Of a stretch of DNA of 64,000 bases, positions 24,385 through 34,050 are shown piece by piece. Position 1 is the stretch's first letter, and every line of letters begins with the position of its first letter. Made by a program: the position numbers and the translations under genes. The notes under the pieces were generated by a model. The model saw nothing but the letters and a program-made list of their open reading frames with translations, did not search any database and was not told the origin of the DNA. Source of the DNA: Flavobacterium hercynium (GTDB lineage: Bacteria > Bacteroidota > Bacteroidia > Flavobacteriales > Flavobacteriaceae); assembly GCF_002217285.1 (NCBI RefSeq), contig NZ_MUGW01000016.1:1-64000 (forward strand), given 5' to 3'.

Positions 24385-26544
24385 ATGAAAACCACCATTA
24401 CCTTTATTTTATTAATTTTTACCTCTTTTATTTTTGCTCAAAACACCATTTCGGGAAAAGTGGTAGATGAAAAAGGAAAACCAGTTCCGGGAGCCAATGT
24501 TTATTTAGACGGAACTTATGACGGCGCTACAAGTTCTGAAACAGGAGAATTTTCTTTTGAGACAACAGAAACCGGAAATAAATTTTTGATTGTGACTTAT
24601 CTAATTTATGATACGTTCAAACAAGAAATAGATGTTGCCAATTTCAAACAGCAAACGATCAAATTGCGCGAAAATGTAAACTCACTTGATGCTGTCGTTA
24701 TTACAGCCGGAACTTTAGAATCGGGAGATAAAGCAAGAGTTTCTGTTTTGAAACCTCTGGATATTGTTACAACAGCCGGTTCAGCCGGTAATATTATTGC
24801 TGCTTTGCAAACATTACCGGGAACACAAACAGTGGGCGAAGATGGCCGATTGTTTGTTCGTGGAGGAGAAGCCAGCGAAACGCAAACCTTTGTAGACGGA
24901 CTTCGTGTAGCACAGCCTTACGGCGCTACAACGAATAATTTACCAACCAGAAGCCGATTTTCGCCTTTTTTGTTTAACGGAATCGCCTTATCTACCGGAG
25001 GATATTCAGCAGAATACGGAGAAGCTTTGTCTAGCGTTTTACTTTTGAATACACAAGATGAACCAGATCAAAACAAAACTGAGATTGCATTAATGACAGT
25101 AGGTTTAGGCGTTGGAAATACGCAAAAATGGAAAAAAAGCTCTTTTAGTATTAATACAAATTACATTAATCTGGCACCTTATCAGGCTGTTATTCCTCAA
25201 AATGTAGATTGGAATAATCCATATCAGTCCTTAGGTGGTGAAGCAGTTTACAGATATCATACTGAACGTGGAATATTTAAATTATACGCTGCTTTTGATG
25301 CAGAGAAATTCGACTTAAACCAAAAGAATGTAAATTTTGAAAATCCCGTTAGAACAGATTTAAACAATAACAATGTTTATGTGAATGGTTCTTATAAAGG
25401 CGATTTTGGAACGGGCTGGCAATTGACTACGGGAATTAGTTACGGATACAGCAAGAACAAAATTAAATATGATATCAACAATATTGATAACGACGAAAAC
25501 GCAGCACAATTGAAATTGAAGTTGAGAAAAAACTTTTCAAGACATTTTAAATTGTCTTTTGGAACAGATTATTTTATTACCAAATTCAATGAAAATGTAG
25601 CTGATAATGCAACCTTCAATGTTACAAATGGTTACGACTCTAATATTGCGGCTTTTTATACAGAAGGAGATATTTTAATTTCGAAAAACTTTGCAGTAAA
25701 AGTAGGAGCACGATTTTCAAACAATAGTTTGCTATCTGAAACCAATCTGGCGCCAAGAGCATCTTTTGCATACAAAGTATCTAAGAAAAGTCAGTTTTCA
25801 TTTGCATACGGAGATTTTTCTCAGACTCCTGTTGTTGATTACATTAAGTATTCAAAATACCATCAGTTTGAAAGCGAAAAATCAAGTCATTATATTTTAA
25901 ACTATCAATTTACACGACCAGGTCAAACGCTTATTGCCGAGGCTTATTACAAAGATTACAGCAACTTGGTTCAATATGATACAAGAGATATTCAGTACAA
26001 TTCTATATTTAATAATAAGGGATCGGGTTATGCTAAAGGATTAGATTTATTTTGGAGAGATAATACTTTGGTTAAAAATTTACAATATTGGGTATCCTAT
26101 TCTTATATCGATTCAGAAAGACAATATAAAAATTTCCCAACAGTGGCAACACCAAGTTTTGTAGCGAATCATACGTTGTCTTTGGTAACAAAATATTTTA
26201 TCACCGATTGGAAATCGCAAATAGGTTTCACCAATAGTTATAGTTCAGGACGTCCGTACAATGATCCAAATCAAACGCAATTCATGAACGGAAAAACAAA
26301 AGCATATAATAGTTTAAGTTTTAACTGGGCATATTTATTAACAACGCAAAAAATTATCTACTTCTCAGTTTCCAATATTTTAGGAACACAAAATGTTTTT
26401 GGCTATGATTATGCAAGAAATCCAAATGCAAACGGAGTTTATAACAGACAAGCTGTTGTACCTACTGCAGATCGCTTTTTCTTCGTTGGTTTCTTTTGGA
26501 CAATTAGCCAGAATAAAAACGATAATCAGTTAAAGAATCTTTAA
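24385..26544 (+). CDS. TonB-dependent outer-membrane receptor
   Basis: 719 residues from the ATG at 24385, preferred to the in-frame ATG at 24346 because it begins at the signal peptide MKTTITFILLIFTSFIFAQ. A carboxypeptidase-regulatory-like domain follows (NTISGKVVDEKGKPVPGANVYLDG), then a plug domain (SAGNIIAALQTLPGTQTVGEDGRLFVRGGEASETQTFVDG) and a ~500-residue beta-barrel. It should import a substrate across the outer membrane using TonB energy. No SusD-like partner is next to it and it is shorter than SusC proteins, so it is more like siderophore/cobalamin-type receptors. Substrate is not deducible. Confidence 0.93.
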   Translation: MKTTITFILLIFTSFIFAQNTISGKVVDEKGKPVPGANVYLDGTYDGATSSETGEFSFETTETGNKFLIVTYLIYDTFKQEIDVANFKQQTIKLRENVNSLDAVVITAGTLESGDKARVSVLKPLDIVTTAGSAGNIIAALQTLPGTQTVGEDGRLFVRGGEASETQTFVDGLRVAQPYGATTNNLPTRSRFSPFLFNGIALSTGGYSAEYGEALSSVLLLNTQDEPDQNKTEIALMTVGLGVGNTQKWKKSSFSINTNYINLAPYQAVIPQNVDWNNPYQSLGGEAVYRYHTERGIFKLYAAFDAEKFDLNQKNVNFENPVRTDLNNNNVYVNGSYKGDFGTGWQLTTGISYGYSKNKIKYDINNIDNDENAAQLKLKLRKNFSRHFKLSFGTDYFITKFNENVADNATFNVTNGYDSNIAAFYTEGDILISKNFAVKVGARFSNNSLLSETNLAPRASFAYKVSKKSQFSFAYGDFSQTPVVDYIKYSKYHQFESEKSSHYILNYQFTRPGQTLIAEAYYKDYSNLVQYDTRDIQYNSIFNNKGSGYAKGLDLFWRDNTLVKNLQYWVSYSYIDSERQYKNFPTVATPSFVANHTLSLVTKYFITDWKSQIGFTNSYSSGRPYNDPNQTQFMNGKTKAYNSLSFNWAYLLTTQKIIYFSVSNILGTQNVFGYDYARNPNANGVYNRQAVVPTADRFFFVGFFWTISQNKNDNQLKNL

Positions 26545-26680
26545 TCCTTAGATTTATTAAAATACAGAATTTCTTCAAAATTGAGATAGAACTTCGTCTT
26601 ATGATAAGTGATTAAAGAATAAAAACGTGTTATTGTTTTTTAGCCACAAGCATGAGTATTAATTTCTAAATCTATTTAAA

Positions 26681-27403
26681 ATGTCAAAAATGTTCTTGTT
26701 TTTTATTTTTGGTACAAGTTTAATTTACGGGCAAAACACAGTAAATGATACCATTATTGTGCAGGATACTTTATCTAATTTAAAATTTAATTACAAGCAA
26801 TTGATCATTCCAGGAGTTCTTGTGAGTTATGGTGTTATAGGTTTAGAAAGTGACCAGCTGAAGGGGTATAACTCAGATATTAAGAAAGAGGTAAATGAAG
26901 ATATTGATCATAAAATTTCTATTGATGATTTCTCCCAATGGGCTCCGGCAGTTTCTGTTTATAGTCTAAATGCTTTTGGTGTAAAAGGAAAACACAATTT
27001 AAAAGACCGATCTATTATTTTGGCCAGTTCGTATTTAATGATGAGTGCTACAGTGTTTGCACTAAAAGGTATTACTAAAGTAGAAAGACCAGACGGATCT
27101 TCTAATAATTCTTTTCCGTCAGGACATACAGCGACAGCTTTTGCAGGTGCTGAATTTATGTATCAGGAATATAAAGATCAATCTATTTGGTATGGAATTG
27201 CAGGATATGCGGTAGCAACTGGAACAGGACTTTTTAGAATGTATAATGACAGGCATTGGCTTACAGATGTTGTTGCGGGCGCGGGTATTGGAATTTTAAG
27301 CACCAAAGCCGCTTATTGGATGTATCCTTTTTTACAGCATAAAGTATTTAAATCATCTATAGAAAACAAAACTACATCGATGATTATGCCTTTCTATAAC
27401 TGA
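26681..27403 (+). CDS. PAP2-family phosphatase, exported
   Basis: 240 residues. An N-terminal signal-like segment ends near YGQ. The three phosphatase motifs are KGITKVERP (129-137), PSGH (146-149) and R186-x5-H192-x3-D196 in RMYNDRHWLTD. H149 and H192 are the expected charge-relay and nucleophile histidines. Family members dephosphorylate lipid phosphates such as undecaprenyl pyrophosphate, phosphatidic acid or lipid A, with the active site outside the cytoplasm. It is convergent with the LTA-synthase-like gene, which also acts on phospho-headgroups, but the two are on opposite strands. Confidence 0.92.
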   Translation: MSKMFLFFIFGTSLIYGQNTVNDTIIVQDTLSNLKFNYKQLIIPGVLVSYGVIGLESDQLKGYNSDIKKEVNEDIDHKISIDDFSQWAPAVSVYSLNAFGVKGKHNLKDRSIILASSYLMMSATVFALKGITKVERPDGSSNNSFPSGHTATAFAGAEFMYQEYKDQSIWYGIAGYAVATGTGLFRMYNDRHWLTDVVAGAGIGILSTKAAYWMYPFLQHKVFKSSIENKTTSMIMPFYN

Positions 27404-27455
27404 AAAGAACTTGGATGCAGTTTTGTTCGACGATTTTAAATATTTGAATAAATCA

Positions 27456-29414
27456 TTATTTCAGCAGTTTTTTTGTAAAAAGAAAATCTGCTGTTTGATA
27501 CCATGAAATTGTCTCTTCTAAAAAAGAATGATTTATTGGAATTGATTTTAAACTATTATTATTTTTGTTCCAGGAATAAAAGGCTTGTTTTTTCTGATCT
27601 GATAAAATCATAACTTTTTCCTTTTTCATCAAGACTAATTTGCGATAAGTACCCATTAAGGCTCTTTGTTCAAAACTGTTATCTAAAACATTTTTTCCAA
27701 AAAAATCAGAATCATAACTCCAGTGAAATAAAGAAAAAAGAGTAGGCCATAAGTCAATTTGGGAACATTGTTTTGCTATTTTCTGATTTTGACTTTCAGG
27801 TAAATTCACAATGAAGGCCGGAATATGGTAATTCACTACATCAATTTCGTCTTTTCCGGCACTGCTGGCGCAATGATCTGCAATGATTACAAAAACGGTA
27901 TTTTTAAACCAAGGTTTGGTCTTGGCTTTATTAAATAATTCTTTTAAAGCAAAGTCGGTGTATTTTACTGCACCTTGACGGCTTGTTCCTGATGGAATAT
28001 CAATTTTTCCTGAAGGATAAGTAAAAGGCCTGTGATTAGACGTTGTCATTACAAAATTGAAAAATGGCTTTTGGTTTTTGTATTGCAAGTCAGCAACTTT
28101 TAGCATTTTATTAAAAATGTCTTCATCACAAATTCCCCACGCATTTTCAAAAGTTACTTCTTCGTCAATAATGTTATTTCGGGTAGTTTTGATAGCATCG
28201 CTTAAAACACTGCCACGTCCGCGGTCGTAAATATTAAATCCGTTTCCTCCAAAATAAGCATTCATATTATCAAAATAACCGTCTCCACCATAGAAAAAAT
28301 TACAATCGTATTTTCTGGATTTGAAAATACTGCAAATGGTATAAAGATTTTGATTATCGGGTCTTTTTACAATACTTTGTCCCGGTGTAGGCGGAATACA
28401 TAAAGTTACAGCCTCCATACCTCTAACTGTTCTGGTTCCGGTAGCGTACAAATCTTCAAAGAAGATACTTTTTTGAGCAAGACTGTCCAGAAACGGAGTG
28501 ATATTTTCTTTATTTCCAAATTCTTTAAGAAAACTGCCGCTTAAGCTTTCTACCAAAATAAAAACGACGTTTTTGTTTTCAAGAGACGGAACGCTATCGA
28601 TAATTTTTCTGTGAATAGCATAATTATTTGTAGAATAAACGGAATTACGATCTGCTAATTTGTTTTTAATAATCTTAAAGGCTTTATCATTATTAATCGA
28701 TGTGTAGAAATCAACATATTCCATTTGGTTGTTTCTAAAAGCAGCAAAAAAGGAATAAATTCCCGATTTTGAAATTTCTGAATTGTATCGATTCGAAGAC
28801 CATTCTGCTTGATTATTGGTAATGAAAAAGCCAAAAAACAAACCAATAACAATTGTAGTTGTTAAAACTTCGAGCCTTGTTTTTAAATTAACTTTAGAAG
28901 AAAAGGTCGTTTGAAAGGCTTGTTTTTTAGAAAAAATAAATAGAAATAGTAATGTAAGCAGCAATACTCCTCCAATTAAAACAGGTAGGGGATATGATTG
29001 TTTAATGTTGGCTACAACTTCATGGGTGTAAATCAGATAATCGACGGCTATGAAGTTAAATCTGGTTTTGAATTCATCCCAAAATGTCAATTCGGCGAAA
29101 AAAGTAAAAACAAGAATAAAAACAGTTAATGATGTAAAAAAGTAAATCAGTGCTTTGTCTAAAAAAGAACCAATCCATTTATTTGGCACAATAGTATAAT
29201 AGAAAACGCTGCTCATTGCGATGAAAGCAACCGTTCCTAAATCATAAAATAAACCTGTTAGCAATGTTCTTAAAAAATCAATCACATTCCAGGAGACTTC
29301 ATCAGATTGCCATATAAAAAAAACAATTCTTAAAAATTGAGAGAGAACTAAAAACCATATTGTAAAATATGTCAATAACGCATATCTGCCGTAACTTGAA
29401 GACAATTTATTCAT
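27456..29414 (-). CDS. LTA-synthase-family sulfatase-fold transferase
   Basis: 652 residues. Five membrane segments (about 14-34, 52-74, 88-110, 145-161, 186-200) are followed by an extracytoplasmic alkaline-phosphatase/sulfatase-fold domain from about residue 280. Catalytic features are E289 in FILVESLSG, T329 in TGTRTVRG as nucleophile, and the later IIADHCAS metal-binding strand. Gram-positive relatives polymerise glycerol phosphate; Gram-negative relatives transfer phosphoglycerol or phosphoethanolamine to glycans or lipids. In this organism a headgroup transferase is more likely than lipoteichoic acid synthesis. It lies 63 nt downstream of a two-component pair on the same strand, suggesting envelope-stress control. 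Confidence 0.92.
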   Translation of the reverse strand: MNKLSSSYGRYALLTYFTIWFLVLSQFLRIVFFIWQSDEVSWNVIDFLRTLLTGLFYDLGTVAFIAMSSVFYYTIVPNKWIGSFLDKALIYFFTSLTVFILVFTFFAELTFWDEFKTRFNFIAVDYLIYTHEVVANIKQSYPLPVLIGGVLLLTLLFLFIFSKKQAFQTTFSSKVNLKTRLEVLTTTIVIGLFFGFFITNNQAEWSSNRYNSEISKSGIYSFFAAFRNNQMEYVDFYTSINNDKAFKIIKNKLADRNSVYSTNNYAIHRKIIDSVPSLENKNVVFILVESLSGSFLKEFGNKENITPFLDSLAQKSIFFEDLYATGTRTVRGMEAVTLCIPPTPGQSIVKRPDNQNLYTICSIFKSRKYDCNFFYGGDGYFDNMNAYFGGNGFNIYDRGRGSVLSDAIKTTRNNIIDEEVTFENAWGICDEDIFNKMLKVADLQYKNQKPFFNFVMTTSNHRPFTYPSGKIDIPSGTSRQGAVKYTDFALKELFNKAKTKPWFKNTVFVIIADHCASSAGKDEIDVVNYHIPAFIVNLPESQNQKIAKQCSQIDLWPTLFSLFHWSYDSDFFGKNVLDNSFEQRALMGTYRKLVLMKKEKVMILSDQKKQAFYSWNKNNNSLKSIPINHSFLEETISWYQTADFLFTKKLLK

Positions 29415-29477
29415 CTACTTATTTTTTAATTTTTTAGGTACAAATCTTATAACTCAATTCTGAATTAATTTTGAATT

Positions 29478-30743
29478 TTAGAACGTGATTTCGAAAATAT
29501 GAAGATTGTTATTAAAAATGTAGCGGATATTCCAATGACTGATGTTACATATTTTTTTAATGATAGCCAATCCAAGCCCGTTTCCTTGTGAAGAAGGATT
29601 TACTTTAGAAAAACGGTTAAAAATATTTTGTTCGGTCAGTGGTATTTCGGAACCTGTGTTTGTAAATTTCAGTGTATTGTTTTCTAATATAATATTGATT
29701 AATCCATCTTTTATATTATGACGTATTGCATTTAAAAACAGGTTGTTAATGAGTACTTCTGTTAAGGTGCTATTTCCTTTTACGATTAAATTTTCTTTGA
29801 AGTCTATATTAATTTTTAAATTCCTGGATTTTGCTTGTTCTGTAAAGAAATCAAGGTGTTTTTCAATGTATTTATTTAAAACAAAGCTATCCTGCTCCAC
29901 ATAAATTTCATTATCAATTTTAGATAGTAGTAAAAGATTTTTATTAAGCCTGTTAAGTCTGTATACGTCTTTATTTAACGACCCTACTAATAGCGATTGT
30001 TCTTTATCTAAATCTAATTGCTGAAGTGTATCGAGTTTTGTCTGAAACAAAGCTATAGGTGTTTGAAGTTCGTGAGCAGCATTTTCTATAAATTCTCTTT
30101 GACTTTTATATATAGCCGTATTTTTTTCGATTAAGCGTTCTAAACTTTTATTAAGACGTTCAAATTCGTCTATACCTGTAGGAATAAAGCTCAGTGGATT
30201 ATTTTTATCAATTTCAAAGTTCTCTATTTGGTTTAGCGTGTTGTAGAAAGGTTTCCATATTTTGGAAGCTGTTTTTTTTGAAATCCAGATAATACCTGTC
30301 AATAAAATAATAATTATAATTAAAAACATAGCTGCGATACTAAAAACCATTCCCTCCATTTCTACGAGATTGCGCTTTTCTACATAAGTATATCTTTTCC
30401 CGTTTATATCAATCGGAGCATATAAAATCCTGAAGGGCTCTTTATCATTGGCTACAGCTTCTAGTAGCATTTCACCAACGATAGAATCATTATTTAAACC
30501 CATATCAGGACCTATAGAAATATTGGGATTGTATTTGTTCCATGCAGCAATATCTGCAGCTGAATAATTTTTGTGGCTTTCTTTGATAAATGCGCCTTTG
30601 TGAAAAAGTAAAACTTCATCTGTTTCGTAAACATACAACCATTGACATATATAGTAAAAGACTGGCGCAGCTATCAGCAGTACCATAACAGCATAAACAA
30701 GAAAGCTGTTTGTTGTTTTAAGAAGCAGTTTTTTATTACTCAT
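29478..30743 (-). CDS. Two-component sensor histidine kinase
   Basis: 421 residues. Membrane segments at about 13-36 and 133-154 enclose a ~95-residue periplasmic sensor. A linker and the dimerisation domain follow, with H224 in FIENAAHELQTPI, then the ATPase domain with N box NNLFLNAIRHN, a short G1-like segment and GNGLGLAIIKKI. The ATP-lid part is compact and the C-terminus short, as in many Bacteroidota kinases. The start overlaps the end of the OmpR-type regulator gene by 8 bases, so the two are translationally coupled and almost certainly partners. Signal unknown; the LTA-synthase-like gene downstream is a likely target. Confidence 0.95.
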   Translation of the reverse strand: MSNKKLLLKTTNSFLVYAVMVLLIAAPVFYYICQWLYVYETDEVLLFHKGAFIKESHKNYSAADIAAWNKYNPNISIGPDMGLNNDSIVGEMLLEAVANDKEPFRILYAPIDINGKRYTYVEKRNLVEMEGMVFSIAAMFLIIIIILLTGIIWISKKTASKIWKPFYNTLNQIENFEIDKNNPLSFIPTGIDEFERLNKSLERLIEKNTAIYKSQREFIENAAHELQTPIALFQTKLDTLQQLDLDKEQSLLVGSLNKDVYRLNRLNKNLLLLSKIDNEIYVEQDSFVLNKYIEKHLDFFTEQAKSRNLKINIDFKENLIVKGNSTLTEVLINNLFLNAIRHNIKDGLINIILENNTLKFTNTGSEIPLTEQNIFNRFSKVNPSSQGNGLGLAIIKKICNISHWNIRYIFNNNLHIFEITF

Positions 30744-31413
30744 TTTCCCATTTATAACCTAACCCATATACCGTTTTGATGTAATCTGCGCCACCTGCCA
30801 AAGCAAGTTTCTTTTTTAAATTTTTAATATGTGCATATATAAAATCATGGTTGTCCAGCATATCTGCCATATCACCAGAAAGATGTTCTGCAATTGCTGA
30901 TTTAGACAGCACCTTATTTTCGTTACCAATCAAAAATAGCAATAAGTCCAGTTCTTTTTTAGTGATATCAAGTTTTATGTCATTAACCGACACTGTTTTT
31001 GAGAAAATATCGATTACAATTTCATTAAATATAATACTGTTGCTTCCTTTAAAATTTTTGCGTCGAATTAAGGCACGCATTCGTACCAAAAGTTCAGCAA
31101 GATGAAAAGGTTTCGTTAAATAATCATCTGCGCCAAGATTAAATCCTTCCAGCCGTGTTTCGAGATTTTCTTTAGCTGAAATTATAATAACTCCTTCTGT
31201 TTTATTTTTAGCTTTTAACTCTTTTAAAATATCAAATCCATCACCACCAGGCAGCATTAGATCTAAAAGGATACAATCGTAATCATAGTTGTTAATTTTA
31301 GTTAGTGCCAAATCGTAGTTTTCGGCCGTTTCACATTGAATGCCATTTGTTTTGAAGTATTCCTTGATACTTTGCGCAATTTCTCGCTCGTCTTCTACAA
31401 TTAGAATTTTCAT
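30736..31413 (-). CDS. OmpR-family response regulator
   Basis: 225 residues. Receiver domain with E7-D8, phospho-acceptor D51 (CILLDLMLPGGDG) and lysine in YLTKPFHLAELLVR. The winged-helix domain (about 128-225) includes LTKKELDLLLFLIGNENKVLSKSAIAEHL and the final hairpin KTVYGLGYKWE. It activates or represses transcription when phosphorylated by the overlapping kinase. First gene of an RR-HK-transferase operon. Confidence 0.96.
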   Translation of the reverse strand: MKILIVEDEREIAQSIKEYFKTNGIQCETAENYDLALTKINNYDYDCILLDLMLPGGDGFDILKELKAKNKTEGVIIISAKENLETRLEGFNLGADDYLTKPFHLAELLVRMRALIRRKNFKGSNSIIFNEIVIDIFSKTVSVNDIKLDITKKELDLLLFLIGNENKVLSKSAIAEHLSGDMADMLDNHDFIYAHIKNLKKKLALAGGADYIKTVYGLGYKWENE

Positions 31414-31745
31414 GCTGCAATTTACAAATGAATCCTGAAGAAATTTTGAATATTTATTATTTGATTCATAATTAATTTCAAGTTGCTAATTTATTTTATT
31501 GTTTAAATTTTAGACATAAACAATGCTTGTTTTATTAAAGACTACTAAAAAAAACAATTCAGTCATGAAATTCAACAACTCAGTACCATTAAATTTTTAA
31601 ACCGTAAAAACCAATCTACTTTTGAAGTATAAATAATGACCTACTAAGCGGCTAAGCTTTGAGAGGCTGAGAAAAAAGGTAGAAAGTTTGTTATAAAGAG
31701 TTTCATTCATCAAAACAAAATATTAATTTTTAAAACCAGGAAATC
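31414..31745. other. 332-bp divergent intergenic region
   Basis: Separates the OmpR-type operon from the LytS/LytTR operon. It holds a -7 match at 31617-31624 for the rightward operon and a short word-like repeat (CTACTAAGCGGCTAAG) at 31641-31672. No credible ORF, RNA gene or terminator hairpin was seen; the rest is plain AT-rich sequence. Confidence 0.7.
31617..31624 (+). promoter_or_regulatory. Possible -7 element (TACTTTTG) of the LytS/LytTR operon
   Basis: Exact TAnnTTTG match, but with no TTG -33 element at the right distance and a ~120-base leader that includes a word-like repeat. Moderate support only. Confidence 0.35.
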
Positions 31746-32366
31746 ATGACCAAGATTATTACAGTTATCACGTTATTTATTTGCAGTTTATTATCTGCTC
31801 AGACACAATTCGAACAAGGAATGGCAAAAGCTTTCGGGCTTTGGAAAGAAGGAAAAAGTACAGAAGCATCTGCTATGTTCGAAAGAATTGCAGCAGCTGA
31901 AAAAACAAGCTGGTTACCCAATTATTATGTTGCTTTTGTAAATACGACTTCGGCATTTTCTGAAAAAGATCCTGTGAAATTAGAATTGTTACTAACAAAA
32001 GCGCAAGATGCACTTGATGTCGAATTGATTAAAGATCAAAACAACTCAGAGTTATATGTTGTTCAGGCTCTTATTTATACTGCTTATGTAGTGGCTGATC
32101 CTATGACAAATGCACCAAAATATTCTGGTAAAATCATGGAAGCATACGGAAAAGCAAAAGCATTAAATCCAAATAATCCGCGTGCTGTATTTGGCGAAGC
32201 CGATTATCAATTGGGAGGAGCAAAATGGACAGGCGTTGATACAAAACCATTGTGCGCACAGGTTAACAAAGCTATCGAACTTTTTGCTACTTTTAAACCG
32301 GAAACGCCTTTCTCTCCAAAATGGGGTATTGAACGAGCTCTTGAAATTCAGAAAACTTGTAAATGA
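31746..32366 (+). CDS. Exported TPR-like protein
   Basis: 206 residues. Signal peptide MTKIITVITLFICSLLSAQ. The mature part is helical with tetratricopeptide-like pairs (GMAKAFGLWKEGKSTEASAMFERIAAAEK; IMEAYGKAKALNPNNPRAVFGEADYQLG). Probably periplasmic. It is the first gene of a five-gene operon with a LytS-type kinase, two 2TM-domain proteins and a LytTR regulator, and its end overlaps the kinase ORF start (ATGA at 32363). It may be the sensory or binding partner of the kinase; this is contextual. Confidence 0.85.
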   Translation: MTKIITVITLFICSLLSAQTQFEQGMAKAFGLWKEGKSTEASAMFERIAAAEKTSWLPNYYVAFVNTTSAFSEKDPVKLELLLTKAQDALDVELIKDQNNSELYVVQALIYTAYVVADPMTNAPKYSGKIMEAYGKAKALNPNNPRAVFGEADYQLGGAKWTGVDTKPLCAQVNKAIELFATFKPETPFSPKWGIERALEIQKTCK

Positions 32367-33724
32367 TTTACTTAAAAAATAAAATAATGACTTTAAAACC
32401 AAATTTATTAAAAGCATTTCTTGTTGGCGGAGTGGTGTTTATGTTCTCTTTTCTGATTCGTTTTGCATCGCTTGGGATTGAAGTTTTTAACAACGATCTG
32501 TATTTTTTCTTCTTGTATTGCATGCTATACAGCGTGGTATTATACATAGTCAATGCTAGTTTGTTTGAATATCTGGATAAAGTTTTTAAAACAGACAGAT
32601 TCACTCCAAAGCGAATACTGATTGGGTTTATAAGTTCATTTTTTATTTCATTGTTTGTCATTCTTTTGCTTCGCATTTTTACGCAGGTAATTATTGAAAA
32701 AAGACCCATAGTTAGTTTTTTGGCTAATGAAAGAATAGGCAATTACATAGAATCATCAGTAATTACTTTTATCGTTTTATTGATTTTTCATTCCTTACAT
32801 TTTTATAAACTGTATCAGGAAAACAAAGTTACGCAGCAAAAAATCATTGCCGGAACAGCAAATGCAAAGTTTGAAAGTTTAAAGAATCAGATTGATCCGC
32901 ATTTTCTTTTTAATAGTTTAAATGTATTAAGCTCTTTAATCGAAGAGAATCCGGATAATGCACAGCGTTTTACCACTTCTTTATCTAAAATTTATCGCTA
33001 CGTTCTGGAGCAAAAAGATAAAGAATTGGTTTCTGTTGAAGACGAATTATCCTTTGCAAAAACTTATATGAATTTGCTGAAAATGCGTTTCGAAAATAGT
33101 TTGTTTTACGAAATCCCAACAACCAATATTGATTCTGAAGCAAAGGTTGTCCCGCTATCATTGCAGCTTTTACTCGAAAATACGGTAAAACATAATGTAG
33201 TCAGCGAGCAGAAACCACTACATATTAGGATTTTTATAGACGGAGATTATCTGGCTATTCAAAATGATTTTCAAAAGAAAGAAGTTTTACAAGACAGGCA
33301 AGGTGTTGGCTTACAAAACATAGTAAATCGATACGGTTTGATAACAAACAGAAAGGTCTCGATTGAAGAAAACAAAGAAACTTTTACCGTTAGAATTCCG
33401 ATTTTAACCAAACAAATTACAGTTATGGATGCAAGTTTAGAGTATAATGACGAAAATAAAGCGTATTTCAGAGCTAAAAAAAGAGTAGAGGAATTAAAAG
33501 GATTCTACGGAAACATAATTTCATATTGTTGCGTAGTACCTTTCTTAATTTTTATAAATTTGAAATATTCTCCAGATTTTCAATGGTTTTGGTTTTCGGC
33601 TTTGGGTTGGGGTTTTGGTGTTACCATGCATGCCTTTAAGGTGTTTGGCTACAGCTCAGACTGGGAAGAACGAAAAATACGTGAGATTCTGGAAAAACAA
33701 AATAATCAAAAAACATGGAAATAG
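32363..33724 (+). CDS. LytS-type sensor histidine kinase fused to a 2TM domain
   Basis: 453 residues from the ATG overlapping the previous stop; an ATG at 32387 (M9) is an equally good start. Four membrane segments (about 15-35, 45-66, 85-110, 132-150) precede the HisKA_LytS domain with H180 in LKNQIDPHFLFNSLN, N273 in LLENTVKHNV and GVGL (314-317). The C-terminus (about 365-450) is a 2TM domain: YFRAKKRVEELKGFYGN, two membrane segments, then SSDWEERKIREILEK. A 2TM domain behind the ATPase is unusual: it returns the protein to the membrane. The next two genes encode the same domain alone. The partner is the LytTR regulator three genes downstream. Confidence 0.94.
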   Translation: MIYLKNKIMTLKPNLLKAFLVGGVVFMFSFLIRFASLGIEVFNNDLYFFFLYCMLYSVVLYIVNASLFEYLDKVFKTDRFTPKRILIGFISSFFISLFVILLLRIFTQVIIEKRPIVSFLANERIGNYIESSVITFIVLLIFHSLHFYKLYQENKVTQQKIIAGTANAKFESLKNQIDPHFLFNSLNVLSSLIEENPDNAQRFTTSLSKIYRYVLEQKDKELVSVEDELSFAKTYMNLLKMRFENSLFYEIPTTNIDSEAKVVPLSLQLLLENTVKHNVVSEQKPLHIRIFIDGDYLAIQNDFQKKEVLQDRQGVGLQNIVNRYGLITNRKVSIEENKETFTVRIPILTKQITVMDASLEYNDENKAYFRAKKRVEELKGFYGNIISYCCVVPFLIFINLKYSPDFQWFWFSALGWGFGVTMHAFKVFGYSSDWEERKIREILEKQNNQKTWK

Positions 33725-34032
33725 TTATGGAACCAAATTATAGTGAAGACGATAAATATTATCTCGCAAAAAAGAAAGTACAAAGTATTAAAGGATTTTA
33801 TGGAAATTTGACTTCATATATAGGAGTAAATATAATCTTGATTTTTATTAATCTGTTTACAACACCAAAGCATTTATGGTTTTACTGGCCTTTATTCTGG
33901 TGGGGCATAGGTGTTGTTATTCATGGCTTAAAAGTTTTTGAAGTTATTCCGGTTTTTGGAAAAGACTGGGAACAACGAAAGATTAAAGAATTGATGGAGA
34001 AAGAAAACAGAAATAAAGAAAAGTGGCAATAA
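33715..34032 (+). CDS. Stand-alone 2TM-domain protein
   Basis: 105 residues, overlapping the kinase gene by 10 bases (an alternative ATG at 33727 removes the overlap). It has the same layout as the kinase tail: YYLAKKKVQSIKGFYGNLTSY, two membrane segments with WWGIGVVIHGLKVF, and a charged tail DWEQRKIKELMEKE. Likely assembles with the kinase tail in the inner membrane. Confidence 0.88.
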   Translation: MEIVMEPNYSEDDKYYLAKKKVQSIKGFYGNLTSYIGVNIILIFINLFTTPKHLWFYWPLFWWGIGVVIHGLKVFEVIPVFGKDWEQRKIKELMEKENRNKEKWQ

Positions 34033-34050
34033 TTTTAAATTTAAAATAAA

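Noticed and set aside
27456-29414. Phosphoethanolamine transferase EptA
   Set aside because: Same sulfatase fold and five membrane segments, but the nucleophile context TGTRTVRG and overall pattern fit the LTA-synthase family better than EptA.
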